64,000 nucleotides of DNA from Variovorax sp. (GCA_004210915.1 SEGS01000030.1:1-64000), one strand, 5' to 3'; positions 51,610 through 61,586 are shown, numbered from the stretch's first letter. Notes: generated by a model not told the origin, from the sequence alone. Made by a program: numbers and translations.

Positions 51610-52422
51610 TCAGTTGCCAGTGAAACGCGGTGCACGCTTCTCGACGAAATGTGCCACGCCTTCGCGGAAATCGTCGCTTTGCACGCTCTCGGACATGTCG
51701 CGGTTGGCCGTGATCGTGGCCTCGGCCAGGGTCTGGAACGGCACCTCATACTGCTGGCGCTTGATCACGCGCATCGAGCGCGGCGACACGTTGTCGGCCA
51801 GATCGCGCGCATAGGCATAGGTGGCCTCGGCCAGTTTCTCGGGTGCATAGGTCTTGTTGACCAGGCCCATGGCCAGCGCCTCGTCGGAGCGGAACTTGCG
51901 CGCGGACAGCAGCAGGTCCAGCGCATTCGCATGGCCGACGATGCGCGGCAGCATCCAGCTCAGCCCGTGCTCGGCGATCAGGCCGCGGCGCGCGAACGAG
52001 GTCGAGAACGCGGCGTTGTCCGCCGCGAAGCGCAGGTCGCAATACAGCGCATGCACCAGGCCGATGCCGGCCGTGGCGCCGTTCAGCATGGCGATCACGG
52101 GCTTGGGCACCTGCGGGTAGAACGAATAGCGCGTCTGCCAGTCGGGCCGGCGGTTCATGTCGAAGGGCCGCATCCATGACTCGCTCTTGATGTCGTTCGG
52201 GTCCAGGTCCTTCAGCTCGTCCATGTCGGCCCCGGCACAGAAGCCGCGGCCGGCGCCGGTCAGCACGATGACGGCGACACCGGCGTCGCCTGCGGCCTGC
52301 TCCATGGCGGTGCGCACCTCACGCTCCATGGTGGCGGTCCAGGCGTTCAGCCGTTCGGGCCGGTTCAGCGTGATAGTGGCGATGCGGTGTTCGACGGCGT
52401 ACAGGATGTGCTGGTAGTTCAT
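51610..52422 (-). CDS. enoyl-CoA hydratase/isomerase
   Basis: TITLNRPERLNAWTATM; VLTGAGRGFCAGADMDEL. Confidence 0.93.
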   Translation of the reverse strand: MNYQHILYAVEHRIATITLNRPERLNAWTATMEREVRTAMEQAAGDAGVAVIVLTGAGRGFCAGADMDELKDLDPNDIKSESWMRPFDMNRRPDWQTRYSFYPQVPKPVIAMLNGATAGIGLVHALYCDLRFAADNAAFSTSFARRGLIAEHGLSWMLPRIVGHANALDLLLSARKFRSDEALAMGLVNKTYAPEKLAEATYAYARDLADNVSPRSMRVIKRQQYEVPFQTLAEATITANRDMSESVQSDDFREGVAHFVEKRAPRFTGN

Positions 52423-52931
52423 GCGGGGCTCCTCGGGGAAGTGGACTTGCCGCGGGCCAGATAGGCCTGCGTTGCGGGTTGTGCGCGCAGCTCGCGGCCC
52501 CAGCGGGCCAGCACCTTGGCCAGGCGCGGCGGCTCCACGCCCAGTTGCGCCATGGCCACGCCGCCGTTGACCGATTCACGGTAGTCGTGGATCAGGCCAT
52601 CCTTGAGTTCGAAGCGGCTCATGCCGTCGATGACGACGAAGTTGCCCGCGTACTCGGGCACGCGCGAGCTGAAGCTCGACAGCGACCAGGCGTAGGCCAG
52701 ATCGCCGTTGCAGACCGGGTCGAACATCTCCCAGCGGTAGTCGGGCCCGGCATCGCGGTGGAACAGGTCGGACATCATGTGCGCGATGTCGGCCCGGCCC
52801 TGGTGGTCGCCGTAGATGTAGTCGTGGTAGACGCCGTCGGGCGTGAAACAGGCCGCGAAGGCCTCGCCATCGCCTGCCTCGGCGGCCGCGGTGAAGCGCT
52901 GCAGCAGCGCGCGGAATGCATCAGGAGTCAT
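52419..52931 (-). CDS. SnoaL/NTF2-like protein
   Basis: FTPDGVYHDYIYGDHQGRADIAHMMSDLF... Confidence 0.75.
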   Translation of the reverse strand: MTPDAFRALLQRFTAAAEAGDGEAFAACFTPDGVYHDYIYGDHQGRADIAHMMSDLFHRDAGPDYRWEMFDPVCNGDLAYAWSLSSFSSRVPEYAGNFVVIDGMSRFELKDGLIHDYRESVNGGVAMAQLGVEPPRLAKVLARWGRELRAQPATQAYLARGKSTSPRSPA

Positions 52932-52955
52932 GCAGTCTTCCTCGTGTCGTTGGGG

Positions 52956-54458
52956 TTATGCGGATGCGGTCGCGCGCAGTTGCATGCGGTCGACCTTGCC
53001 GTTGGCGTTGCGCGGCAACTGGTCCACGAAGCGGACTTCGCGTGGCACCTTGTAGCGGGCCAGTTGGCGTTCGCAGGATGCGAGGATGTCCTGCGCCTGC
53101 AGCGGCCGGTCGGCGCTGACGATCGCCACGATGCGCTCGCCCAGTCGCGCGTCCGGCAGCCCGATGGCGGCACCCTCCAGCACGCCGGGGATGGCGTAGA
53201 GCACCTCTTCGATCTCGCGCGGGTAGACGTTGTAGCCCCCTGTGATGATCAATTCCTTCTTGCGGTCCACGACGAACAGGAAGCCGTCCGCATCCAGGTG
53301 GCCGATGTCGCCGCTGTGGATCCAGCCGTCCCGGAAGGTGGCGGCCGTGAGTTCAGGCTGGCCCCAGTAACCGCGCGCCATGCCGGGCGTGCGGATCAGA
53401 ATCTCGCCAGCCTCCCCGGCCGGCTGGTCGCGGCCGTCGTCATCGACTATGCGCAGTTCTACACCCCAGTACGGCCGGCCGGCCGAGCCCATGCGGCGCT
53501 GGGCGGCGTCGAAGCGGTTGCCCACCACGGAAGGGCTGGCCTCGGTCATGCCGTAGCCCTCGGAGATCCAGACGCCGAATTTTTCCTCGAAGCGCCGATG
53601 CACCTGCTCGGGCAGGGCCTGGCCGCCGGACACGCAGGCGCGCAGCGCCGACAGGTCCGCGCCCTCGGGGATCGGCGTTTCCAGCAGCGTCCAGTACATG
53701 GTCGGCACGCCCATGAACACCGTGACCTTGTGCGCGGCCATTTCGCGCAGCGCCAGTTGCGGGTCGAAGCGCGGCGCCAGCACCAGCCGCGCGCCCACAT
53801 GCAGAAAGGTCGACAGCAAACAGGTGTGCGCGTAGACATGCGCGAAAGGCATCACACCGTAGCCGCAGTCCTCGGGCTTGAGCTTGAGCAGGTCGTGCGC
53901 GAAGGCGTGCACGTTCCACAGCACGTTGTAGTGCGACAGCTCCACCCCCTTGGGACGGCCAGTGGAGCCCGAGGAGTACAGGATCACGGCGGCTTCACCG
54001 GGCTCGAACTCGGGAAACGGAAAGTCCAGCTGGCCCGGCTTGATCGTGAGGCCCGCCGCCTCCACGCCGACGTCAATGATGGTGCCGCGCGCGTTGAACT
54101 CAGGCAGCGCCTCGCGCAACTCGGTGGCGTGGCGACCGTCGTCGATGATCAGCGCCGGCCGGCAGTCGCGCGCGATGGCCGCGATCTCGGGTGTCACCAG
54201 CAGCGGGTTGATCGGCACAGGGATGGCGCCACTTTGCAGCACGCCCTGGTAGATGACCACCCAGGCGATCGAATTGGGCAGCACCACCATCACGCGCTCG
54301 CGCGGCTGCACGCCCAGCACGCGCAGCGCATTGGCGCAGCCGGCCGCCATGCGGTCCAGTTCGCCGTAGCTGATGGACCGCTCGCCCTCGCTGAGCGCGA
54401 TCGCATCGGGCCGGTTGCGCGCATGCCAGCGCACGGACTCGGCAATGTTCAAAGCCAT
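52956..54458 (-). CDS. AMP-binding acyl-CoA synthetase
   Basis: ILYSSGSTGRPKGVELSH; GYGMTEASP; GDIGHLDADGFLFVVDRKKELIITGGYNVYP; LPRNANGKVDR. Confidence 0.94.
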   Translation of the reverse strand: MALNIAESVRWHARNRPDAIALSEGERSISYGELDRMAAGCANALRVLGVQPRERVMVVLPNSIAWVVIYQGVLQSGAIPVPINPLLVTPEIAAIARDCRPALIIDDGRHATELREALPEFNARGTIIDVGVEAAGLTIKPGQLDFPFPEFEPGEAAVILYSSGSTGRPKGVELSHYNVLWNVHAFAHDLLKLKPEDCGYGVMPFAHVYAHTCLLSTFLHVGARLVLAPRFDPQLALREMAAHKVTVFMGVPTMYWTLLETPIPEGADLSALRACVSGGQALPEQVHRRFEEKFGVWISEGYGMTEASPSVVGNRFDAAQRRMGSAGRPYWGVELRIVDDDGRDQPAGEAGEILIRTPGMARGYWGQPELTAATFRDGWIHSGDIGHLDADGFLFVVDRKKELIITGGYNVYPREIEEVLYAIPGVLEGAAIGLPDARLGERIVAIVSADRPLQAQDILASCERQLARYKVPREVRFVDQLPRNANGKVDRMQLRATASA

Positions 54459-54487
54459 CTCGTTCGTTCCTTGCTCTTCTTCGATCG

Positions 54488-55450
54488 TCAACGCCCGGCG
54501 CCGCGACGCAGACGCGCCCACAGCGCCGCGGCCATCGGTACCAGGCCGCGCGGGAAATACACCATGGCCAGGATCAGCAGCACGCCGTAGGCGATGAAGC
54601 GAAAGGTTTCGGCCACGCGCAGCAGCTCGGGCAACGCCACCACGAGGCCGGCGCCCACCAGCGGGCCGACCAGCGTGCCGCTGCCGCCCAGGATCACGGC
54701 CAGGATGGCGTTCATGGACGCATCCACCGAGAACGGCGAGGGGTTGATGAACCCCACGTAGTGCGCATACAGCGCGCCCGCGAAACCGGCGTACAGCGCA
54801 CTGGCGATGAAGGCCGCCAGCTTGTAGCGCGCGCAGGAGATGCCCAGCGCCTCGGCGTAGTTCTCGTTCTGGCGGATCGCCTGCCAGGTGCGACCGATGC
54901 GCGAGCGCACGATCCAGGCCGCCACCAGGCTGGTTGCCACCAGCGCGGCGAGCATGAGGTAGTAGTAGTGCGACCGGTTGCTGAAGTCCACCGTGACCCC
55001 GCCCACCGAGAAGCCCGGCGGTGGCGGGATGCGGCTGATACCCGACTCGCCGCCCGTGATGTCGATGGCATTGATCAACACGATGAAGATCACCATGTTG
55101 TAGGCCATGGTCACGATCGCGAAGTAATGCCCCTTCACACGCAGCGAGGGGTAGCCCGCCACCAGGGCCACCACACCAGTGATGACCGGCGCCACGAAAA
55201 GCGAGATCCATACTGGGAGTCCAAGTCGCATGGCCAGCAAGGTGGAGGCATACGCGCCCACGCCCATGAAGCCACCCTGCACGATCGAAACGTAGCCGGT
55301 GTATCCCTGGATGAAGTTGGCGCCCTGCGCCACCATGGCCCAGACCATGGCCAGCACGGCCAGGTGGATGTAGTACTTGATGTCCAGCACCAGCGGCAGC
55401 AGTGCCGCCAGGACGACCATCGCCCAGACCCAGGATTTGTGTTTGCCCAT
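54488..55450 (-). CDS. livM: branched-chain amino acid-type ABC transporter permease (LivM)
   Basis: Multi-TM; GYTGYVSIVQGGFMGVGAYASTLLA; GRTWQAIRQNENYAEALGI. Confidence 0.9.
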   Translation of the reverse strand: MGKHKSWVWAMVVLAALLPLVLDIKYYIHLAVLAMVWAMVAQGANFIQGYTGYVSIVQGGFMGVGAYASTLLAMRLGLPVWISLFVAPVITGVVALVAGYPSLRVKGHYFAIVTMAYNMVIFIVLINAIDITGGESGISRIPPPPGFSVGGVTVDFSNRSHYYYLMLAALVATSLVAAWIVRSRIGRTWQAIRQNENYAEALGISCARYKLAAFIASALYAGFAGALYAHYVGFINPSPFSVDASMNAILAVILGGSGTLVGPLVGAGLVVALPELLRVAETFRFIAYGVLLILAMVYFPRGLVPMAAALWARLRRGAGR

Positions 55451-55455
55451 GGTGC

Positions 55456-56316
55456 TCAGCCTTTCTTGCGCATCAAGCCTTCGGGCCGCAGCAGCAGCAC
55501 GCCGATCATGATCACGAAGGAGATGACGTCCTTGTAGCCCGAGGACAGAAAGCCCGCCGACAGCGATTCGCTGACACCCAGAATCAGCCCGCCGACGATG
55601 GCCCCGGGGATCGAACCCAGCCCGCCCAGGATCAGCACTGCGAAGCCCTTGATCACCAAACCGCCGCTGACGCCCGGCGCCACTGCGAACAGCGCGCCCA
55701 CCAATGCGCCGGCCGCCACGGCCAATGCCGAGCTCAGCGCGAACACGATCATGGACACGCGGTTCACGTTCACGCCCATCAGCACGGCGGCGGGCCGGTT
55801 CTGCGCTACGGCGCGGATGGCCGAGCCCATCCAGGATTTGTTGATGAACAGCGTCATGGCCACCACCAGCACTACGGCGATCAGGAACACATAGGCGCGC
55901 AGCTCGGGCACCACGATCTCGCCGAACTCGAACACGTCACCGAACGGGCTTTGCACGATCACCTGGTCGGGCCCGAACATCAGCAGGTTGAGCTTTTCGA
56001 TGACCATGGTCAGGCCCAGCGCAATGATGAAGGCGTTGATCGGTGGATCGTTGCGCACCGGGTGGTAGGCCACGCGTTCGATCACCACGCCCAGTACCGC
56101 GCCGGCCACCATGGCCAGCGGCATGGCCACCAGCAGGTGCACGCCCAACGTCTGCATGAGCACATAGGTCAGGTAGCCACCGAACATCGCCACGCTGCCA
56201 TGCGCGAAATGCGCGATGCCCAGGATGCCGAAGATGATGGTCAGGCCCAGTGCGATCAGCGTGTACACGCTGCCCACGACCAAGCCGTTCAAAATTTGCT
56301 GGATCAGCTCGATCAT
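55456..56316 (-). CDS. livH: branched-chain amino acid-type ABC transporter permease (LivH)
   Basis: QILNGLVVGSVYTLIALGLTIIFGILGIAHFAHG. Confidence 0.92.
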   Translation of the reverse strand: MIELIQQILNGLVVGSVYTLIALGLTIIFGILGIAHFAHGSVAMFGGYLTYVLMQTLGVHLLVAMPLAMVAGAVLGVVIERVAYHPVRNDPPINAFIIALGLTMVIEKLNLLMFGPDQVIVQSPFGDVFEFGEIVVPELRAYVFLIAVVLVVAMTLFINKSWMGSAIRAVAQNRPAAVLMGVNVNRVSMIVFALSSALAVAAGALVGALFAVAPGVSGGLVIKGFAVLILGGLGSIPGAIVGGLILGVSESLSAGFLSSGYKDVISFVIMIGVLLLRPEGLMRKKG

Positions 56317-56356
56317 CGCCACTCCACCCTGGGTACGGACAGCACGCGGGCCTGGC

Positions 56357-57589
56357 TTACTTGCGCAGCGAGCGCAGGTAGACCGAGTAGGTCTTGGCGT
56401 CCGACGGCAGTTCGCCGGCGAAGGTCCACTTGCCACCCTTCCAGACAAAGGCGCCGTTGGAGATGTAGGCCTGGCCGTTCTCGTCGAACATCTTGCCGTC
56501 GATGGGGATGTACTTGAGCAGTGCGTCGGCCGGCACCGGCAGGGTGCGCACCGCGGCGATCATCTTCTTCACGTCGGTCGTGGTCTGGGCCGCCTTCAGC
56601 GCGTCGCGCAGCACATAGACCTGGTCATAGGCGTAGGCCGTGTTGGGCGTGGGATCTTCCTTGTACTTGGCCTTGTAGGCTTCGGCGAAGCGCTTGGCCT
56701 TGTCGCTGCCCAGGGCCTGTACCGAGAACTCCACGGCCAACAGGTCGGTCACGCCTTCCATCTGCTCATTGCTGGCGACCTTGAGGAACTGCGCCTCGCT
56801 GCCGCCCGAGAAGCCATAGCGCGGCATACGCAGGCCCAGTTCCTTGGACTGGCGGTAGGCGAACGCGGCCTGCTCCACATAGCCGGAGATGAACACCGCG
56901 TCCGGCTTGAGCGCGCGCAGCTTGGTCAGCTGCGAGCTCATGTCGCGGTCCTGACCACCGAAGGTTTCCATGGCCGCGACCTTGCCGCCCGCGTCGGTGA
57001 AGGCCTTGATCAGGGACTCGCGGTACTGTGTGAACAAGGCCACATCGCGCACGGCCAGGATGCCCAGGTTGCGCACGCCCTTGTCGTACAGGTAACGCCC
57101 CGCCGCCGCGCCGGTGTAGTCGCCCGGCGGGCGCGTGCGGAACACGTTGGGGTTGCCGGCCGCTGTGATGTCGCGCGCGCCGGCCGTGCCGACCAGCATC
57201 AGCACATCTTCGCGGCCGATGAAGGAAGCCACGGCCCCGCCCGAGGCAGAGCAGCAAAAGCCCAGCAGCACCTTCACGTTGTCGCGATCGATCAGCTTGC
57301 GGACCACGTTGGTGGCCTCGGTCGGATCGGCCTTGTCGTCGTAGGCAATGGTCTTGATGCGGAAGTTGTCCTCGCCGATCTTGATGCCGCCGGCCGCGTT
57401 GATCTCTTCCACCGCCAGGTCGATCGCGCGCTGTTGCGGCAGGCCGTAGACGGCGCCACCGCCGGACAGCGCATCGCTGATGCCGACGTTGAGCACCTTG
57501 TCAGCGGCCTGGGCACCGATGGACGCCAGGGCCAGCAGCGCCGCGGCGCCGATCGCGCGCAGGCCGCGCGGGGAATGTGCGTGTTTCAT
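56357..57589 (-). CDS. LIV-type ABC transporter substrate-binding protein
   Basis: Signal peptide; VGISDALSGGGAVYGLPQQRAIDLAVEEINAAGGIKIG. Confidence 0.92.
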   Translation of the reverse strand: MKHAHSPRGLRAIGAAALLALASIGAQAADKVLNVGISDALSGGGAVYGLPQQRAIDLAVEEINAAGGIKIGEDNFRIKTIAYDDKADPTEATNVVRKLIDRDNVKVLLGFCCSASGGAVASFIGREDVLMLVGTAGARDITAAGNPNVFRTRPPGDYTGAAAGRYLYDKGVRNLGILAVRDVALFTQYRESLIKAFTDAGGKVAAMETFGGQDRDMSSQLTKLRALKPDAVFISGYVEQAAFAYRQSKELGLRMPRYGFSGGSEAQFLKVASNEQMEGVTDLLAVEFSVQALGSDKAKRFAEAYKAKYKEDPTPNTAYAYDQVYVLRDALKAAQTTTDVKKMIAAVRTLPVPADALLKYIPIDGKMFDENGQAYISNGAFVWKGGKWTFAGELPSDAKTYSVYLRSLRK

Positions 57590-57617
57590 GTCTCGTCTCC
57601 TTGTGGTTGAAAAGGGT

Positions 57618-58322
57618 TCAATGGCCGAGGTAGGCGTTGCTGATTTCAGGGTTGTCGCGCAGGCTGGCGCTGCTGCCTTCGAGCCGCACCACGCCGGCCT
57701 CCAGCACGTAGCCGCGATCGGCCACGCGCAGCGCCATGGAGACGGTCTGCTCGACCAGCAGCATGGTCACGCCGCGCGCCTTGATGGCCAGCAGGATCTG
57801 CTCGACTTCATCGACGATCTTGGGAGCCAGGCCCAGCGAGGGCTCGTCCAGGATGCACAGCCGCGGACGCGCCATCAGCGCACGGGCGATGGCCACCATT
57901 TCCTGCTCGCCACCGGACAAGGTGCCGGCCTTTTGCGCCATGCGCTCGCGCAGTCGCGGGAACAGGTCCAGCATTTCTTCCAGGTCGGATTGCCAGCCGC
58001 CACGGGCGCGCCGGGTGTAGGCACCCATGCGCAGGTTCTCCAGCACGCTCATCTCGCCAAAGACCTGTCGCCCTTCGGGACACATACTGATGCCCAGGTG
58101 GGCGATCTCGTGGCCAGGCAGGCTGCGCAGCGAGCGGCCTTCGAAGCGCACGTCGCCGCCCTTGACCGGCACCAGGCCGCAGATGGCCTTGAGCGTGGTC
58201 GACTTGCCGGCCCCGTTGGGGCCGATCAGGGCCACGCATTCGCCTTGAGCGACTTCGAACGAGACGCCGTGCACGGCCTCGATGCTGCCGTAGGCAACGA
58301 CCAGATCAGTGACTTGCAGCAT
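57618..58322 (-). CDS. livF: LIV-type ABC transporter ATPase (LivF)
   Basis: LIGPNGAGKSTTLKAI; LSGGEQEMVAIARALM. Confidence 0.93.
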   Translation of the reverse strand: MLQVTDLVVAYGSIEAVHGVSFEVAQGECVALIGPNGAGKSTTLKAICGLVPVKGGDVRFEGRSLRSLPGHEIAHLGISMCPEGRQVFGEMSVLENLRMGAYTRRARGGWQSDLEEMLDLFPRLRERMAQKAGTLSGGEQEMVAIARALMARPRLCILDEPSLGLAPKIVDEVEQILLAIKARGVTMLLVEQTVSMALRVADRGYVLEAGVVRLEGSSASLRDNPEISNAYLGH

Positions 58323-59103
58323 CGCCGTGGTGTCCCAGGTAGGCCTCGATCACGGCCGGGTTGTGGCGGATTTCCGCCGGCGTGCCCTCGGCGATCTTCT
58401 CGCCGAAGTTGAGCACGACGATGCGCTGGCAGACGTCCATGATCAGCCCCATGTGGTGCTCGATCACCAGCACGCTGAGCCCGCGCTCGGGCAGGCGCTT
58501 GATCAGCGCGCCCAGCAGGCGCCGCTCGCTCGCCACCATGCCGGCGGCGGGCTCGTCCATCAGCAGCACGCCGGGCTGGTTGGCCAGAGCACAAGCCACC
58601 ATCAACAGCCGCTGCTCGCAGACGCTGAGGGCGGACACACGCACCTGGTCGCGCCCGGCCAGGCCGACGAACGCCAGCAACTCCAGCGCCTCGGCGCGCA
58701 CGCGGGCCTCGTCGGCGCGCGCGGCGGCCAGGCCCAGCACGTTGCCGAACACGCCGACGCCGTAGCGCCGGTTGGCGCCCAGCAGCACACTGTTCAGCGC
58801 GTTGAATTCCTCGAACATCTGCGTCGTCTGGAAGGTGCGCGCCAGGCCCTGGGCGACCACGCGGTTCGCCGGCAGGCCCTGAATTGGAACGCCCTCGAGC
58901 ACGATCTCGCCGGCCGTCGGCGCCAGCGTGCCCGAGATCACATTCACGCAAGTGGACTTGCCCGAGCCGTTGGGCCCGATCAGGCCGATCACCTCGCCGG
59001 GCCGCACCTCGAAGCTCACATTCTTGAGCGCGGTGACGCCGCCGAAGACCTTGCGCACCTCGCGCAGCGACAGGCGCGGCTGTATGGCTGTGGAATCGAC
59101 CAT
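58306..59103 (-). CDS. livG: LIV-type ABC transporter ATPase (LivG)
   Basis: LIGPNGSGKSTCVNVISG; LLMDEPAAGM. Confidence 0.92.
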   Translation of the reverse strand: MVDSTAIQPRLSLREVRKVFGGVTALKNVSFEVRPGEVIGLIGPNGSGKSTCVNVISGTLAPTAGEIVLEGVPIQGLPANRVVAQGLARTFQTTQMFEEFNALNSVLLGANRRYGVGVFGNVLGLAAARADEARVRAEALELLAFVGLAGRDQVRVSALSVCEQRLLMVACALANQPGVLLMDEPAAGMVASERRLLGALIKRLPERGLSVLVIEHHMGLIMDVCQRIVVLNFGEKIAEGTPAEIRHNPAVIEAYLGHHGDAASH

Positions 59104-59105
59104 CG

Positions 59106-60539
59106 TCAGGCCGCCTTGGGTGGCAACGGCATCTGAATGGACTTGAGTTCGAGGAACTCCTCCATCCCGTAGACGCCGTTTTCGCGGCCCAGGCCCGACT
59201 GCTTGTGACCGCCGAACGGCGCCTGGATGTTGAACGGCGCACCGTTGATGTCGACCTGGCCGGTGCGCATCTGGCGCGCTACGCGCACAGCGCGCTGCAC
59301 ATCCGCGGACCAGACGCCGCCGGCCAGGCCGTAGTCGGAATCGTTGGCCAGCGCGACGGCATGGGCCTCGTCGCGGTAGCTGATGATGGACAGCACCGGC
59401 CCGAAGATCTCCTCGCGCGCCAGCGGCGAGGCGGGGTCGACCTGGCCGAACACCGTGGGGGCTACGAAAAAGCCGCCGGTTGGCAGCGGACCGCCGCCCG
59501 CGACCAGTTCGGCACCCGACGCCTGGCCCTGGGCGATGGCTGCACGCACCCGCTCGAGTTGCCGCTGGTTGGCGATCGGCCCCAGGCGCGTGGCCTCGTC
59601 CATCGGGTCGCCCGCCGCGTAGCTGGCGGCCGCCGCAGCCACCAGCGGCTTGATCTGTGCATAGGCCGATGCTGGCACCAGCATGCGCGTGTGGGCCGAG
59701 CAGGTCTGGCCGGCATTCTGGAAGCAGGCTGCGACGATGCCTTTGGCGGCAGCGGCGAAGTCGGCATCGTCCAGCACCACGGCGGCGGACTTGCCGCCCA
59801 GCTCCAGCGCCAGGCGCTTGACCGAAGGCGCGCACAGCGCGGCGATGCGCTTGCCAGCCGCAGTGGAACCTGTGAACGAGACCATGTCCACCTCCGGATG
59901 CGTCACCAAGGCCTCGCCCACCCCAGGCCCGTCGCCGGTAACCAGGTTGAACACACCGGCCGGCAGACCAGCAGCATGGATGACCTCGGCCAGCAGCAAG
60001 GCCGACAGCGGCGCCGTCTCGGCCGGCTTCAGCACCACGGTGCAGCCGGCCGCCAATGCCGGCGCGACCTTGCACGTGACCTGATGCAGGGGGTAGTTCC
60101 AGGGCGTGATGGCCGCGATCACACCGACCGGTTCACGCACCACCAGCGAATGGCCGACCTCTGATTCGAACGCGAACTCGGCGGCCAGGCGTGCGTACTG
60201 GCCCCAAGCATACAGCGGGCCGGCCACCTGCAGCCGGCCGCATTGCTTGATCGGCGTGCCGACTTCGGACGTGATCAGCCGGGCCAGTTCGTCAGCACGG
60301 GCCTTCAGGCCCTGTGCGATCTGCTGCAGGTAAGCGGCGCGCTGCACCGGCGTCAGCGCCGACCACGCCGCCAAGGCGGCCCTGGCCGCGGCGGCGGCGG
60401 TTGCCACATCCTCGCCCGAACAGGCGGGCACGCGAGCGATGGCCCGAGCAGTGGCCGGGTTGACGACGGCCAGCGGCGCCGCTTCCCGCATCGGGCGTAC
60501 CCATGCCCCTCCGATGTAAATGTGTTCCCTATCCTGCAT
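59106..60539 (-). CDS. NAD(P)-dependent aldehyde dehydrogenase
   Basis: TPWNYPLHQVTCKVAPALAAGCTVVLKPAE; ELGGKSAAVV; NAGQTCSAHTR. Confidence 0.94.
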   Translation of the reverse strand: MQDREHIYIGGAWVRPMREAAPLAVVNPATARAIARVPACSGEDVATAAAAARAALAAWSALTPVQRAAYLQQIAQGLKARADELARLITSEVGTPIKQCGRLQVAGPLYAWGQYARLAAEFAFESEVGHSLVVREPVGVIAAITPWNYPLHQVTCKVAPALAAGCTVVLKPAETAPLSALLLAEVIHAAGLPAGVFNLVTGDGPGVGEALVTHPEVDMVSFTGSTAAGKRIAALCAPSVKRLALELGGKSAAVVLDDADFAAAAKGIVAACFQNAGQTCSAHTRMLVPASAYAQIKPLVAAAAASYAAGDPMDEATRLGPIANQRQLERVRAAIAQGQASGAELVAGGGPLPTGGFFVAPTVFGQVDPASPLAREEIFGPVLSIISYRDEAHAVALANDSDYGLAGGVWSADVQRAVRVARQMRTGQVDINGAPFNIQAPFGGHKQSGLGRENGVYGMEEFLELKSIQMPLPPKAA

Positions 60540-60596
60540 GTCTCCTCCGGTCGCCGTACCGCCTTGGTTCGGTCGGAGAAACTATAAATGAACACA

Positions 60597-60612
60597 AACG
60601 AACATGTTCGTT
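60597..60612. promoter_or_regulatory. operator-like palindrome 1
   Basis: AACGAACATGTTCGTT, perfect 16-bp palindrome in divergent intergenic region. Confidence 0.7.
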
Positions 60613-60647
60613 ATTTTTCTAATGGATAACCCGACATCGAATTTTTT

Positions 60648-60659
60648 CGAACATATTCG
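60648..60659. promoter_or_regulatory. operator-like palindrome 2
   Basis: CGAACATATTCG, near-palindromic copy of site 1 about 49 bp away. Confidence 0.65.
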
Positions 60660-60723
60660 TTTGATAGACCGCAGTTTCTGCCCCTCTAAAATCTGCGACC
60701 GCTTGCCACGCGCCTTCCACTTC

Positions 60724-61569
60724 ATGACCCACAGCAAGACGTCCAAAGCCGCAGCCACCGCGACCACGCAACTGCACCCACGCCAGCGGGCGCTGGTCGA
60801 GCGCGTGCAGAACCAGGGAGGTAGTTGTTCGGTAGAAGCGCTGGCCCAGGCGCTGGACGTCACGCCGCAAACCATCCGCCGCGATGTGCTGCAACTGGAG
60901 CAACTGGGGCTGCTACGGCGTTACCACGGTGGCGTGGCCCTGCCCGGTGGCGCTGCCAACCTGGCCTACAGCACACGTCAGACGCTGCTGGCCGGCGAGA
61001 AGCGGTCGATCGCGGAACTCGTGGCCCAGCACATCCCGCACCATTCCTCGCTCTTCATCAATCTGGGCACCACGACCGAGGAAGTGGCCAAGGCGCTGCA
61101 CCAGCACCGTGGCCTGCGCATCCTGACCAACAACCTGAACGTGGCCATGCTGACCTGCGACTTTCCGGAAGCCGAGGTCACGGTGGTAGGCGGCGTCGTG
61201 CGACCCCGCGACCGCGGCGTGACCGGTGAGGCCGCGATTGACCTGATCCGCCAGTTCCAGGTCGATTACGCGGTGATCGGCGTCTCCAGCGTCGACCTGA
61301 ACGGTACGCTGCGCGACTTCGACTACCGTGAGGTGCGCGTGACCCAGGCCGTGATGGCACAGGCGCGCCAGGTGTTCCTGGTGGCCGACCATTCCAAACT
61401 GGGCCGCCCGGCGCTGGTGAGGCTGGGTGAACTGCGCGAGATCGACGCGTTCTTCACGGATCTGCCGCCGCCGCCCGAACTGCTGGCGGCGCTGCAAGGC
61501 AGCAAGACGCAGATCCACGTGGCAGGCGAAACCGTGACGCCGGCCAGGAAACCCGCACCGCTTCGCTAG
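60724..61569 (+). CDS. DeoR/GlpR-family transcriptional regulator
   Basis: HPRQRALVERVQNQGGSCSVEALAQALDVTPQTIRRDVLQLEQLGLLRRYHGGV; C-terminal sugar-isomerase-like sensor domain. Confidence 0.92.
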   Translation: MTHSKTSKAAATATTQLHPRQRALVERVQNQGGSCSVEALAQALDVTPQTIRRDVLQLEQLGLLRRYHGGVALPGGAANLAYSTRQTLLAGEKRSIAELVAQHIPHHSSLFINLGTTTEEVAKALHQHRGLRILTNNLNVAMLTCDFPEAEVTVVGGVVRPRDRGVTGEAAIDLIRQFQVDYAVIGVSSVDLNGTLRDFDYREVRVTQAVMAQARQVFLVADHSKLGRPALVRLGELREIDAFFTDLPPPPELLAALQGSKTQIHVAGETVTPARKPAPLR

Positions 61570-61586
61570 CGAGCCGGACGTCTGCC

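Noticed and set aside
52479-54590. 703-aa plus-strand ORF
   Set aside because: Antisense to SnoaL-like and CoA-ligase genes that have clear motifs
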